30,776 nucleotides of DNA from positions 1 through 30,776 of IMG/VR virus record IMGVR_UViG_3300047667_000187; one strand, 5' to 3'. This document shows, piece by piece, positions 21,949-30,311 of the stretch; the first letter of the stretch is position 1, and every line of letters starts with the position of its first letter. The notes beneath the pieces are model-generated. The model did not search any database, had not been told where the DNA came from, and saw only the letters and a program-made list of their open reading frames with translations. The position numbers and the translations under genes were made by a program. The DNA is from a virus.

Positions 21949-22994
21949 AGTGGGTCACCTAACGAAGCCAAGAAATCAATCGAAACCACCACACGACAGC
22001 GACAGTTCACAATTTCTTCAGCCGGTGCCATTAACGAACTGTCACCGGGAAACTTCATCGAATAGCCGCCAATCGTGAAAACGCCTGTCACCTTGTCACG
22101 AACTTGATCATCAGCCGCGCGGTGCGTTGATCGTGTGGCGCTGTCCGTCGCACTGTCCCACTTTTCCGTGATATCCTGTCTTCGAACTTTTCCAGCATCA
22201 ACCATCTGATTCAATGCTTCGTCTTGTGCAGAATGTAGCGAACTAAGAAGTTCGGTTCTTGCAATCGTTTCACCACGCAAGTTCAGCAGCCGGTCAGAAT
22301 AACGCCCTGACATTCTCTGAACGATTTTTTCAGGAATCGGTTTTCCGCTTTCAATCGACTGAAGAACATATGTGTCAAGTCGACGGTCACGCAGTTCACG
22401 TGTCAGATAGTTTCTTAATTGTGCGCTATCGCCTGAACGCAACTCACCTGTGGCTGTCTGCAACCATTGGGCTTGATTAGACGCCAGACCCATCAGACCG
22501 CCTTCACGCCGCCCCGTTGCGCGGCTAATTCGTCCCATTAGGTCAAGTGCAGCCCGTCGCGGTGCCACACCATCACGCATGTTTCGTGAAAGAACTTCAC
22601 GCGCTAGTTCGATCTGTTGTTCAACGATCCCTGAAGGTCCGGTCAGCAGTGATGCAGCGCGCTGTGCAAGATAGTTTTCAGCCCTTGGGTTGCGACCGTC
22701 GAACCGCGCGACAATCGTTGCACCCTGACCCGTCGCGATTGCTTTCACACCTTCAGTGACGAAGTTGCCACCGGTCACATATGCTTCACGAAGTTTCGCT
22801 TCAAGCGGTGCAAAGTATTCAGGGCCAATGTTGATCGCACGAAGCGCCGCGTTTATGTCACCGGCTTCAAGTGCTTCGATCATGATTTTTATCTGAACGT
22901 CTTGCTGAACGTCACGGATCGAAACAAGAAACGCTTCACGGACGTCAGGAACGAGTTCGTCAAGTAAGTCTATCAGGTTTTTACGTCTTGCCAT
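21945..22994 (-). CDS. Minor head protein, phage Mu F/SPP1 gp7-like
   Basis: 349 residues. Mostly helical N-terminal two thirds; the C-terminal part has the Mu F domain signature: RGETIARTELLSSLHSAQDE, KWDSATDSATRSTHRAADDQ, then EEIVNCRCRVVVS with the CxC motif. Such proteins are bound to the portal inside the procapsid and may be ejected with DNA. The gene lies between two connector genes here, downstream of the capsid gene instead of right after the portal, which is a less common position. Start after AGGGGTGACCCA. Confidence 0.87.
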   Translation of the reverse strand: MARRKNLIDLLDELVPDVREAFLVSIRDVQQDVQIKIMIEALEAGDINAALRAINIGPEYFAPLEAKLREAYVTGGNFVTEGVKAIATGQGATIVARFDGRNPRAENYLAQRAASLLTGPSGIVEQQIELAREVLSRNMRDGVAPRRAALDLMGRISRATGRREGGLMGLASNQAQWLQTATGELRSGDSAQLRNYLTRELRDRRLDTYVLQSIESGKPIPEKIVQRMSGRYSDRLLNLRGETIARTELLSSLHSAQDEALNQMVDAGKVRRQDITEKWDSATDSATRSTHRAADDQVRDKVTGVFTIGGYSMKFPGDSSLMAPAEEIVNCRCRVVVSIDFLASLGDPL

Positions 22995-22998
22995 TGGG

Positions 22999-23382
22999 TC
23001 ACCCCTTCAGGTGTAAAGTGTAGAACAAACCCACACCACCTGACTGAAGTGGTTCAATCCGTTTAATCACGTGCTTCCGCGTTTCACCAGCGAACCGAAC
23101 TGTGTCTGTGGTTTCTGGTGTCACACCCTGTCCCGCACCGACCATCAATTTTATGTCGGTTGATTCCACAAGGGAAGAACCACGCTCATAAGTGCTGTAC
23201 GTTTGAAACAATGCGTTGACGTTTGGAAAAACCAGATCAGGGCCTTGTGTGGGTTTGTGTGCAGGTCCAGTCATTGCGCCAACGCGAAGAACTGAAATCA
23301 ACAACGGACCGTCACCGACAGCTTCAGACGCCTGACCAAGTGCAGCGGCAATCTGTGCAGCTATGTCGTCAGCGTTACTCAT
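22999..23382 (-). CDS. Head closure-like connector protein
   Basis: 127 residues. The ATG at 23382 overlaps the TGA of the adaptor gene (ATGA). The C-terminal half, VRFAGETRKHVIKRIEPLQSG followed by GVGLFYTLHLKG, matches the usual end of head closure (stopper) proteins, where a strand, K-x-(I/V)-x-x-(I/V)-x-P-L-x-x-G, and a final strand close a small barrel. The N-terminus (MSNADDIAAQIAAALGQASE) is helical. Placement between adaptor and neck genes agrees. The call rests on pattern and order. Confidence 0.68.
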   Translation of the reverse strand: MSNADDIAAQIAAALGQASEAVGDGPLLISVLRVGAMTGPAHKPTQGPDLVFPNVNALFQTYSTYERGSSLVESTDIKLMVGAGQGVTPETTDTVRFAGETRKHVIKRIEPLQSGGVGLFYTLHLKG

Positions 23383-23774
23383 CCAACCGAACCAATCCCA
23401 ATGTAGGTTGCAAGGTATGGACGAAGCATAGCTTCAATTTTTGTGCTGGCAGGGGTTGCGGAAAGTGAACCATTAACGGTGTCACCAATCGGGGTCCACT
23501 TAATGCCTTCAACCTGCGTCAACATTTTCTGATCAGCAGGGGTGAACGTTTTGGTGAAGAAATTTGGCGTCACGACTTCAATCATCGCGGCTTCATAAAT
23601 CGCTTCGTCAACGTTCGGTGACGTCAGGCCGTAGCCCTTTGAAAATCGGTTCACGTATCCAAACGTGATGTAGTCCGTCGCCCGTGTCAGGGCTTGCGTT
23701 GTGGCGGTGTTGTCAGCAACTGTGACACCCCGCGCAATTGCATAAGTTATGAGTGAGGCAACGGACGTTGTCAT
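23379..23774 (-). CDS. Head-tail adaptor (DnaT-like family)
   Basis: 131 residues, all-helical, with ALTRATDYITFGYVNRF then VDEAIYEAAMIEVVTPNFFT, and KMLTQVEGIKWTP. The A-x-x-RA-x-x-YI-x-x-x-Y and (D/E)EAxxxAAxxEV pattern is that of the phage family called DnaT-like ssDNA-binding, now generally read as the gp6/gp15-type adaptor bound to the portal ring. It overlaps both neighbours (TAATG before, ATGA after). The replication-type name of the family is probably misleading here. Confidence 0.78.
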   Translation of the reverse strand: MTTSVASLITYAIARGVTVADNTATTQALTRATDYITFGYVNRFSKGYGLTSPNVDEAIYEAAMIEVVTPNFFTKTFTPADQKMLTQVEGIKWTPIGDTVNGSLSATPASTKIEAMLRPYLATYIGIGSVG

Positions 23775-23992
23775 TATTTTTTACCGGGTACAGATGCGGA
23801 CGGGATGACCGGCGCGGTAGGAACTGCAGCGTCAGCGTCAGGGTTGACCACAAGTTCAGCGTCAGGAAGTTTCGCCTTGCCTTCAAGGTAGCGTGGCAGG
23901 GTGTCACCTTTGAAATCAACAAAAGAACCAACTTCCAGTTCTTCGCCTTTTTGGTTAAACACACCTTTTTGAGTAATTTTAGCACGTGCCAT
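23774..23992 (-). CDS. Small hypothetical protein of the head-connector region
   Basis: 72 residues from an ATG after GGAAATATC, the same start context as the tail tube gene. The front half is beta-like (KITQKGVFNQKGEELEVGSF, VDFKGDTLPRYLEGKAKLP) and the back half is a flexible Ala/Pro/Val-rich tail (ADAAVPTAPVIPSASVPGKK). Short proteins with a GxxxxxGxxxxVG core at this place occur in many phages with this capsid type; a minor head or decoration role is possible but unproven. Confidence 0.72.
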   Translation of the reverse strand: MARAKITQKGVFNQKGEELEVGSFVDFKGDTLPRYLEGKAKLPDAELVVNPDADAAVPTAPVIPSASVPGKK

Positions 23993-24017
23993 GATATTTC
24001 CAATTTTTAAGGGTGGT

Positions 24018-24043
24018 GAAGGGGCGAAAAATCCCGCCCCTTC
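24018..24043 (-). other. Stem-loop after the major capsid gene
   Basis: GAAGGGGCG (24018-24026) pairs perfectly with CGCCCCTTC (24035-24043) around an 8-base loop, ten bases after the capsid stop. No T-run follows in the operon direction. It may stabilise the upstream capsid mRNA or act as a weak terminator. Confidence 0.6.
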
Positions 24044-24052
24044 GTTTATCGT

Positions 24053-25048
24053 TTACGCCAGCGAACTGTGCGCAATTCCGCAATTGTCATCAGCATCGAA
24101 ACGAATTTCAACAGCAGCTGCAGCCATGCGAGTGAACTGGTAGTCATCCATCACGTTTGCACGGAACTTTGCAATTGTCGAAGGTGGCATCGCAGACAGA
24201 ACCTGAATGACTTCTTTCGACTTCACGACCGCAATGATGTCACCAGCCACAACACTGGACGAAGGAACAACGGCTTGAATGCCAATTTCCAAAAGACGCT
24301 GAAGAATCGTCTTGTTTGGATAGGCTGCGCTGAAGTCCGTCACAGAAGCATAAAACCAATCGTTATAGTTCAAATACAACGTAGGTGCGACGAAGAAGTT
24401 TTTCACGTGGAGAAGGATCACAGTTGCCGTGATATCAGCAAGCCATTGCGCCCCGGTCGCGCCGTTCAGGGTCTGACCTGTTGTGCGTGTCGAGCGTTTC
24501 GGGTGGTTCGTGATACCGTAAAGCTGATTACCCTGAACCTTGATCTTCGCGTCACCGATCAACGCAATCGATTCCATTTTTTCAGCGATGCGGCGTGTGG
24601 CATTGTTTCGGCTTGCGGCGTCGAGTTGGAAACCCTTTGATTCAGCAGCCTTCATCTGACGCCAGCCAAAGGTGAACATCGTGTCGATGATTGGAACGGG
24701 TGTGCCGTGGTATTCAAACTGTGCTTGGTCACCCTTGGCATCTGAACGCCCGTCAAGTGACGTGTTCACTTCACCGCTGTCAGACACTGTCAGGAAGTTG
24801 TTCACAGTTTCACCAATGTCAATTGGTTCACTAAGGGTCAACGCCAAGTCATTGAAGACAGCAAGAATAGGACGCTGAAGTTCAACAGCTTCAGTTTCGA
24901 AACGCTGCCAGACGTCACGCGGCAACGTCGAAGCGTTACCTACAATCGGGTTCGCACCGGCTGCGTTTCGCATTGCAGTCTGTGATTCACCGAAAGATTT
25001 CCAGTTGGCGATTAGGCCAGCCGCTTGGTTTGCAGTATATTTAAGCAT
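24053..25048 (-). CDS. Major capsid protein
   Basis: 331 residues, start after AAGGAAATCTGAA. Its features fit an HK97-fold capsid protein of the DUF6260/encapsulin-like type: N-terminal helix (NQAAGLIANWKSFGESQTAM), PRDVWQRFETEAVELQRPIL, a glycine-poor spine helix (RRIAEKMESIALIGDAKIKV), GITNHPKRSTRTTG, a strand LYLNYNDWFYASVTDF, and a closing TRMAAAAVEIRFD before the C-terminus. It follows the DUF2213 protease/scaffold and a decoration-type gene, the normal order. It forms the icosahedral shell. No separate N-terminal scaffolding region is present, consistent with an independent scaffold. Confidence 0.87.
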   Translation of the reverse strand: MLKYTANQAAGLIANWKSFGESQTAMRNAAGANPIVGNASTLPRDVWQRFETEAVELQRPILAVFNDLALTLSEPIDIGETVNNFLTVSDSGEVNTSLDGRSDAKGDQAQFEYHGTPVPIIDTMFTFGWRQMKAAESKGFQLDAASRNNATRRIAEKMESIALIGDAKIKVQGNQLYGITNHPKRSTRTTGQTLNGATGAQWLADITATVILLHVKNFFVAPTLYLNYNDWFYASVTDFSAAYPNKTILQRLLEIGIQAVVPSSSVVAGDIIAVVKSKEVIQVLSAMPPSTIAKFRANVMDDYQFTRMAAAAVEIRFDADDNCGIAHSSLA

Positions 25049-25059
25049 TTCAGATTTCC

Positions 25060-25497
25060 TTATGCTGCCATTACGAATGAGTTTGCGATGGTGACATCAG
25101 CAAGGACGCCCGCACCGATTGCACCGGCTGTGCCAGTGAAACGAGCGATGACGACTTCACCAGCAACAGCCGCTTCAAGATAACCTGACGCGCCGATTGA
25201 AAGAAGATCGCCAACAGCGTAGGTTGCTGCAGCCATGCGAACCTGAAACTGGTCACCCGGTTTCGTTTCGTATGCTGTCGCAGTGTCACCAGACAGGTAA
25301 GCGGTTTCAACCGCCTGACCGATGAATTCGTTGTTGGACAGAACCAGAAGATTCTTTTCAACGTCAGCAGCGACAGCGACAACCACAGTTGAACCTACAA
25401 CAACAACCATCGAACCCGGTAAGGCTGTGGAAGTCACGGGAAGGTTCACGGTGACCGGCTGAACTTGGGTTGTGCCGCGATAAATTACATTTGCCAT
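25060..25497 (-). CDS. Head decoration/stabilisation protein
   Basis: 145 residues from an ATG after GGAGGC, one of the best ribosome binding sites in the window, as expected for an abundant product. The sequence is beta-rich, small-residue rich and low in charge: STALPGSMVVVVGSTVVVAV, LLVLSNNEFIGQAVETAY, TKPGDQFQVRMAAATYAVGD, GASGYLEAAVAGEVVIARF. The PGS/V-x-x...GDxxxVR...GdlL...GxxxxA pattern is that of capsid cement or DUF2190-like proteins. It lies between the scaffold/protease and capsid genes. Likely a capsid-surface protein; assignment by pattern and position. Confidence 0.72.
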   Translation of the reverse strand: MANVIYRGTTQVQPVTVNLPVTSTALPGSMVVVVGSTVVVAVAADVEKNLLVLSNNEFIGQAVETAYLSGDTATAYETKPGDQFQVRMAAATYAVGDLLSIGASGYLEAAVAGEVVIARFTGTAGAIGAGVLADVTIANSFVMAA

Positions 25498-25498
25498 G

Positions 25499-26635
25499 TT
25501 ATTTGCCTCCGTCCATGATCGCGTTCAGGTCAAGATTGGCGTATTCGTCAACGTTGCCAATTGGCGCGCCGTTGACGTTCAAAGCTGTGCCGGGAACAGC
25601 AGTCGCGGCAAGTGCTTTTGCAGCGTTCAACGTCAGTTCACCTGCAACAGCTTCTGTCATCACGTTTGCTTTCACAATCGTAGCAACGTAACCGGCCAAT
25701 TCAACAGCGTTCGCTGCGTCAAGGTTGGTTTGCATTGTGGTTTGCGCATCAATCAAAGGCTTCACAGCATTTGCAATCAGCGTCGGAATGCTTTCGATCA
25801 TGCCGTTCACTTGCGCGGTCAGATCATCAAACTTTTTATCGTTCATTTCGTTCTCGCTTTCATTTGTTCGAGGTTGTTCAGTCGGTGTTGTGCTGAAGGC
25901 TTCTATCAGCATTTGTTTTACACGGTCGACCATACCTGATTTTTCACGACGGTCCAGTGCTTTGACAACGTGTGCAACCGCGTAGTCAAGGTCTTCTTCA
26001 GCCATTTCAATCGCTGAATTTATCACTTGAATTTCTTGACCCGTTTCACGGTCGGTTGCCTTGTGGTTGACCATCATGCCGACACCCTGTGCAGGTGTAG
26101 CAGCGCCAGCTTCATTCAACAGAATGGCGTCATGATCAAAATAAATGTCACGGGCTGAATGTTCAAAACCTTCACCAGCGTTTGCAGCGTCCAACATGCA
26201 GAACAGACCAGTTGACGTGTCGACCGGCGCGCCGTTCTTCACAGCTTCAAGAACGTCTTTCCCGTTCTGTGTCTGGTTCGCTACTTCAATGTCAATGACC
26301 TTATCCAGAAGAACGCGCCCGCCTTCCTGACGAACGTTTTCGTTCCATGCGCCAATGTAACCAATGTTAATCCCTTCAGGATCAGACGCAGAAACGAAAA
26401 CACCGTTGATCATCGGGTGACCGTATGGCGCGGGCGTGCGGTTCAGCGTCATGAAACTTTTTGCAATTTCATCAGCAGGGTATTTGATCCCGTTCATGAT
26501 CACATCGTCAGGAAGGGTTGCGCTCGGCACGATCACGACGTCACGCCCGTTGCGTTTTTCGTATCGAACCGCTTTCGTGTTGGCACGTGAAAGAACGTTC
26601 ACATAAGCCTTTTGACTTGCAATAGCTTGTGGCAT
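25499..26635 (-). CDS. DUF2213 prohead protease/scaffold protein
   Basis: 378 residues, start after GGAGAATAACTGAA. The N-terminal two thirds hold the DUF2213 pattern: RYEKRNGRDVVIVPSATLPD, GIKYPADEIAKSF, TLNRTPAPYGHPMINGVFVS, GRVLLDKVIDIEVANQT, ending in STGLFCMLD and HDAILLNEAGAATPAQGVG. These proteins act as capsid maturation proteases; GHP and STG may mark the active region. The C-terminal third is helical and Ala-rich (DDLTAQVNGMIESIPTLIAN onward) like a scaffold. An ATG at 25846 (MNDKKFDDLT) could start a separate 115-residue scaffold in the same frame, as in lambda C/Nu3; its ribosome binding site is only moderate. Confidence 0.85.
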   Translation of the reverse strand: MPQAIASQKAYVNVLSRANTKAVRYEKRNGRDVVIVPSATLPDDVIMNGIKYPADEIAKSFMTLNRTPAPYGHPMINGVFVSASDPEGINIGYIGAWNENVRQEGGRVLLDKVIDIEVANQTQNGKDVLEAVKNGAPVDTSTGLFCMLDAANAGEGFEHSARDIYFDHDAILLNEAGAATPAQGVGMMVNHKATDRETGQEIQVINSAIEMAEEDLDYAVAHVVKALDRREKSGMVDRVKQMLIEAFSTTPTEQPRTNESENEMNDKKFDDLTAQVNGMIESIPTLIANAVKPLIDAQTTMQTNLDAANAVELAGYVATIVKANVMTEAVAGELTLNAAKALAATAVPGTALNVNGAPIGNVDEYANLDLNAIMDGGK

Positions 26636-26640
26636 TTCAG

Positions 26641-27945
26641 TTATTCTCCATCATCGGTGTATTTTGCTTTTACGCCTAAAGGTTTGTCGTGTGTAACCTC
26701 GCGTATTTCTTCAGGTAAGTAAACAAGTTCCCGCGTCACGGCTGATTTTGCGTTCACTTCCGCCATTTTTACAGCACGATCTATCTTTTCAGCCGCTGAA
26801 GCTTCAGTCAGATCAGACCATTCAATCGACCAGTCTGCAGGTTTCAGAATCTTAAACTTCACCAGTCGGTCAATGATTTCCATCAACTTAGGTTTACAGA
26901 TCAGGTTGCGGCGTGACATATTCGTTCGCGCCCATTCAGCAGCGTCTTCAGTCGAAGCGCGTTCACCGGTCTGACTTCCAGTTAGGATTTTCTGTGGACA
27001 GCTAACAGACGCGGCGAAGATCATCAGCGGTGTTCCAAAGAAGTGTTCAGGTGACATCAAGCTGACGTTCTGTTTGTCAGCTTTCATTCCCTGCAGTAAT
27101 AGCATGGCGTCGAAACCGGTGTTGAAGTCTTTCACTTGTTCGTTGATTGCGTCTGCAATTTCAGTGACTTCTTTGCCCATACCCTTAGCCATTGCTTCAA
27201 GGTTTGCGCCTTCATTAATAGTCAAAATGGGTGCAGATTTTGCGTTTTTGTAGAACCCTTCACCACCCGCGCCGCTGACTTTTTCCATGTCCTGCAGTGA
27301 GTTGTAACCGGCTTCAAGTAACGAATCACAGTGAACAGTTCCGTCTTTAGACCACACAATCACACGATCAGGGTGAACTTCGAACGCGCGGGTCTGTCCC
27401 TGCATGTTTTTCTGAAGGTTCGCTTCATTGAACGAAAACATCTTAGGTTCACCGTAGTTCGGCAACCTAAGATCATCATGCCATTCAGAAACGGTCAGCT
27501 GACCCTTCCAAGCCGGTATGACACCCGCAAGCCCATCAATACCACCCGGAACCGTGTCGACGGGTTCAACAAACTGTTTCCCGTCAGCCAAGCGTAAAAT
27601 CAAACCACCGTAACCACCAACCAACGAACGCCGGTCAGCTTCAGAAACGTTTTGCCAAAACAGAATTTTTTCGAACCGCTTTCGAAGATCAGCTTCAGTG
27701 GATGTTTCTTTGGTGTCTGCATTTTCAACGAACATGGGCATATCTTGCCACGTCTTTTCAATCGTCTTTTCAACAGCAGCTTTCCCCATACCGTTACGAC
27801 GATACATCGCATATAAAATGTTAAATTCTAAATCTTTAGGCCAACCAAAGTCGTCATAATAATTGTGCTTTGCACCTTCAAAATAACCGGGAAAAAGTGC
27901 AGCGATTTTTCGGGTGGCGTTTGCTAGGAAGTTATTGGGGGTCAT
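26641..27945 (-). CDS. Portal protein (DUF1073-like)
   Basis: The ATG at 27945 overlaps the terminase TGA (ATGA) and follows AAGGAAGAAG, so I prefer it to the longer frame starting inside the terminase gene; the product is then 434 residues. It starts MTPNNFLANATRKIAALFPG and has LEFNILYAMYRRNGMGKAAV, the WQDMP and GGYGGLILRLADGK strands, the long helix region before GFDAMLLLQGMKADK, SPEHFFGTPLMIFAASVSCP, and TGSQTGERASTEDAAEWART. This is the DUF1073 portal pattern. The protein forms the dodecameric ring at the capsid vertex and the docking site of the packaging motor. Confidence 0.9.
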   Translation of the reverse strand: MTPNNFLANATRKIAALFPGYFEGAKHNYYDDFGWPKDLEFNILYAMYRRNGMGKAAVEKTIEKTWQDMPMFVENADTKETSTEADLRKRFEKILFWQNVSEADRRSLVGGYGGLILRLADGKQFVEPVDTVPGGIDGLAGVIPAWKGQLTVSEWHDDLRLPNYGEPKMFSFNEANLQKNMQGQTRAFEVHPDRVIVWSKDGTVHCDSLLEAGYNSLQDMEKVSGAGGEGFYKNAKSAPILTINEGANLEAMAKGMGKEVTEIADAINEQVKDFNTGFDAMLLLQGMKADKQNVSLMSPEHFFGTPLMIFAASVSCPQKILTGSQTGERASTEDAAEWARTNMSRRNLICKPKLMEIIDRLVKFKILKPADWSIEWSDLTEASAAEKIDRAVKMAEVNAKSAVTRELVYLPEEIREVTHDKPLGVKAKYTDDGE

Positions 27946-29453
27946 CTGTTCTTCTTCCTTAAAATCACACCGGCCATTTGAAGCGCGGCTTTGCATGGAA
28001 AATACACCATCATGATTGCATCTGCAAGGTTTGGCGACTTCGCACCGTCAGGCTGTTTGTCAACCATCGTCTTACCCGTGCCGCTGATCTTCTGGTGGGG
28101 TTGTGTCAGTTCTTCTTCGATCTGCAAAAGGTTCGTCAAGTGGCGTGGCAAGCTGATCAACATTTCAGCGTCATAGGGTAAACCCTTACGCGCCTTGTAA
28201 GCATTTTCAAAACGTTTTCTGAGCGCAAACCATCCCTGTGCTTTTAGGTTCATGTATTGGTTCTTGTTTAAAGGGCTGTGAAGCTGACCTTCTTCGATCT
28301 TTTTGTCAGGGTCGAGAACACCCGCGCCACCGGACCAAGGGTAAAATTCCATTCCTGCAGGTTGTTCTTTTTGTCGTCCCAAACGCGCCCATTCAGCAAG
28401 AACACCTTCACCCACACCAACGCTGTCATAGTAAATTTCTAAAATGTTTTTCGGTGCAGCTAAGACGATAGTTTTTGTTGTGGTTTCTGAAGTGTCAAGA
28501 CCGTTCCACACTTCAACACTTTGCAGTTCGATTCCCTTGCGGTGCGCAAACGCGTTTTCGTCGCCACCGTCTTCAGCCCCTGCAACGTCGAGCGCGCCGT
28601 AATCCTGCCCCGTGACGTCGATCCCTAGGTCATCGGCAAGCCCTATTGCAGCCTTGACCCATAGCGTAGGAATAACGACCTTGGAACCAACATCTTCATA
28701 GTCACCCAACCACGTGTGCGGAAACCCTTCAGGATTGATCACAAGGTCGGTTTCAGCCTCTTTCAGCAGGGTGACAGGGCAGAACGGGTTCTGATCATAG
28801 TTCACATGAACAACGATTGAATCAGCCCTTAAACCTTTGTTACCGCGCAACAGCTTTTCAACAGGGTCACCGCGTCGCCTTGGGTTCCAACTGAACCAAA
28901 TCTGTGAACCTTCTTCACGAATGGTTGGACGCAAAAGGTCCATTGAACGCTGTGAAAGACTTTGGGCTTCTTCAACCCATGCGATTTTCATTCCTTCAAG
29001 TGATTTTACTGAATCCGCTGTGTGATCTTGCATACCCTGAAAGATACACACGCCGGTTCCACCAATGCGTTCAATGTGAGTTTTCAGAACCCTGAACAAG
29101 TGCTGAACACCAAATTCAATGATCTTTGCTTCGATCACCTTCTTTGCAGAACGTGCCAGTGATTTCTGAATTTCACGAATACAGACAACTGAACAGTCAG
29201 GGTCGGCAATCATTTCTTCAACGACCATCCCGGCCATTTCTTGCGACTTACCTCCGCCACGCCCGCCATGCGCCCCACGATAGCGGACGATTTCACCGGC
29301 TGTGGTTTCAGTGGCGTGAAGTGGAACAGCCCAACGCGGTGTGGGAATGATCAGTTCGAGAGGTGAAAGCGGTCCTTCGAAGTCGTCAAGTTCTAGCCCG
29401 AAAAGTTCAGCGAACGCTTCAGGGTCTACCGTAAAATTCTGATCATACTTCAT
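27942..29453 (-). CDS. terL: Terminase large subunit
   Basis: 503 residues. ATPase domain: Walker A GGRGGGKS (63-70), Walker B with catalytic Glu IAWVEEA (157-163), and a coupling motif WFSWNPRR (186-193). Nuclease domain: GALDVAGAEDGGD (D289 in the first RNase H-like acidic site), further acidic residues in YYDSVGVGEG, and a C-terminal KSPNLADAIMMVYF typical of this enzyme class, with Asp in the last helix. It packages DNA into the procapsid and cuts concatemers. It overlaps the small subunit gene by 11 bases and the portal start by 4. Motif set complete. Confidence 0.96.
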   Translation of the reverse strand: MKYDQNFTVDPEAFAELFGLELDDFEGPLSPLELIIPTPRWAVPLHATETTAGEIVRYRGAHGGRGGGKSQEMAGMVVEEMIADPDCSVVCIREIQKSLARSAKKVIEAKIIEFGVQHLFRVLKTHIERIGGTGVCIFQGMQDHTADSVKSLEGMKIAWVEEAQSLSQRSMDLLRPTIREEGSQIWFSWNPRRRGDPVEKLLRGNKGLRADSIVVHVNYDQNPFCPVTLLKEAETDLVINPEGFPHTWLGDYEDVGSKVVIPTLWVKAAIGLADDLGIDVTGQDYGALDVAGAEDGGDENAFAHRKGIELQSVEVWNGLDTSETTTKTIVLAAPKNILEIYYDSVGVGEGVLAEWARLGRQKEQPAGMEFYPWSGGAGVLDPDKKIEEGQLHSPLNKNQYMNLKAQGWFALRKRFENAYKARKGLPYDAEMLISLPRHLTNLLQIEEELTQPHQKISGTGKTMVDKQPDGAKSPNLADAIMMVYFPCKAALQMAGVILRKKNR

Positions 29454-29844
29454 TTTGCTTCACGTCAACAATCTGACGTGTGATGACAGCAGGTGTCATC
29501 GTCCCTGACGGGCTTTCAATGTTCACAGATTGAATAGGCGTCCCCAAGCCACGGTCTTCAGTGTCTTTCAACAGCTTCAGAACGTTTGCATTGATCATCA
29601 GTTTTGCTGCGTTCACTGTCATCACACGTTCAGGGTTGTTTTCCATCACAGCGGCAAGTTCAGCGGCGTCAGCTTCATCAAGTTCAGCTTCAAGTGCTTC
29701 GAGCATCCGACCACGCAAACGGGTGGCGGCTTCAGCGTTTCGATATTCTTGTTTTTTCTGTGCTGACGTTTTGCCTTGCGGGTTGCGGTTTTCACCCTTT
29801 TTAAACCGCGTGGCGTGGTTGTTCGGGTTTCTGCAAGCTGGCAT
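29443..29844 (-). CDS. Terminase small subunit-like protein
   Basis: I place the start at the ATG at 29844, which lies eight bases after GAGGCG; a GTG at 29859 would add five residues. The 133-residue product has an N-terminal basic motif RFKKGENRNPQGK, like the RFxKGxSGNPxGR motif (DUF5681) common in proteins before terL, then long charged helices (LRGRMLEALEAELDEADAAE, VNAAKLMINANVLKLLKDTE). The DNA-recognition role is inferred from position directly before the large subunit and from helical content. It is the first gene after an intrinsic terminator. Confidence 0.75.
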   Translation of the reverse strand: MPACRNPNNHATRFKKGENRNPQGKTSAQKKQEYRNAEAATRLRGRMLEALEAELDEADAAELAAVMENNPERVMTVNAAKLMINANVLKLLKDTEDRGLGTPIQSVNIESPSGTMTPAVITRQIVDVKQNEV

Positions 29845-29892
29845 GATTTCGCGCCTCACTGTTTTAAAGGGTTTCAGTTGACATCATTACAT

Positions 29893-29923
29893 AAAAAAAC
29901 GGGACACTGTAAAGCATCCCGTT
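29893..29923 (-). terminator. Rho-independent terminator upstream of terS
   Basis: On the minus strand AACGGGA and TCCCGTT form a 7-base stem with a 12-base loop, followed directly by a run of seven T (29899-29893). It lies after the small membrane protein gene and before terS, so it would end transcripts from the promoter near 30312 unless antitermination or a second promoter operates. Confidence 0.85.
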
Positions 29924-29946
29924 CAATTAAGTTCCGTGAATGTAGT

Positions 29947-30207
29947 TTAGACGCCACGCATTGCGTAACGATCCACGGTTCGGTGTGTGACGCTGTCAAT
30001 GAACGCTTTAATCTTTGGTTTGAAGAATTGCGCGGTTCCAACCGTTAAGGCAACACCTGCCCCCATCGACAGCAACACCGGCGAAGTGAAGAAGTCGAAC
30101 ACCATGAACATGAAACCGGAAGGGACAAGGAACAACGCCGCACACATTGTGACATATAGCGTCAGCCCGATCAGGGCAGACAGTGGGGAAAACCGTATTC
30201 GTGACAT
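29947..30207 (-). CDS. Small two-span membrane protein
   Basis: 86 residues, start after CGAAAGGCTACCAA, the same AAGGCTA context as thyX and the plus-strand replication genes. Two hydrophobic regions, LSALIGLTLYVTMCAALFLV with GFMFMVF close behind, and VLLSMGAGVALTVGTAQFF, precede a basic soluble tail (KPKIKAFIDSVTHRTVDRYA). The gene stands alone between a leader region and an intrinsic terminator. Family not recognised; roles such as superinfection exclusion or membrane takeover are possible, but there is no direct evidence. Confidence 0.75.
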   Translation of the reverse strand: MSRIRFSPLSALIGLTLYVTMCAALFLVPSGFMFMVFDFFTSPVLLSMGAGVALTVGTAQFFKPKIKAFIDSVTHRTVDRYAMRGV

Positions 30208-30225
30208 TTGGTAGCCTTTCGATTG

Positions 30226-30277
30226 TTTCAGATTTTTAGTGGGTGGTGGTGACGTTACATCACCGAAAACATCTGAA
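30226..30277 (-). promoter_or_regulatory. Structured 5' leader of the late-side transcript
   Basis: TTCAGAT and ATCTGAA (30227-30233 and 30271-30277) pair, and adjoining T4/A4 tracts extend the stem with one bulged base. Inside, GGTGA (30248-30252) pairs with TCACC (30260-30264) around a 7-base loop. In the minus transcript this lies between the promoter-like sequence and the ribosome binding site of the 86-aa gene. The other bases of this 170-base gap hold the promoter described separately. Confidence 0.5.
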
Positions 30278-30311
30278 CCCCCTGTTTGGTCTGGTTAACT
30301 CTAACATGATC

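Noticed and set aside
24068-24640. 190-codon open frame on the plus strand
   Set aside because: Antisense to the major capsid gene; Arg/His-rich composition typical of a shadow frame.
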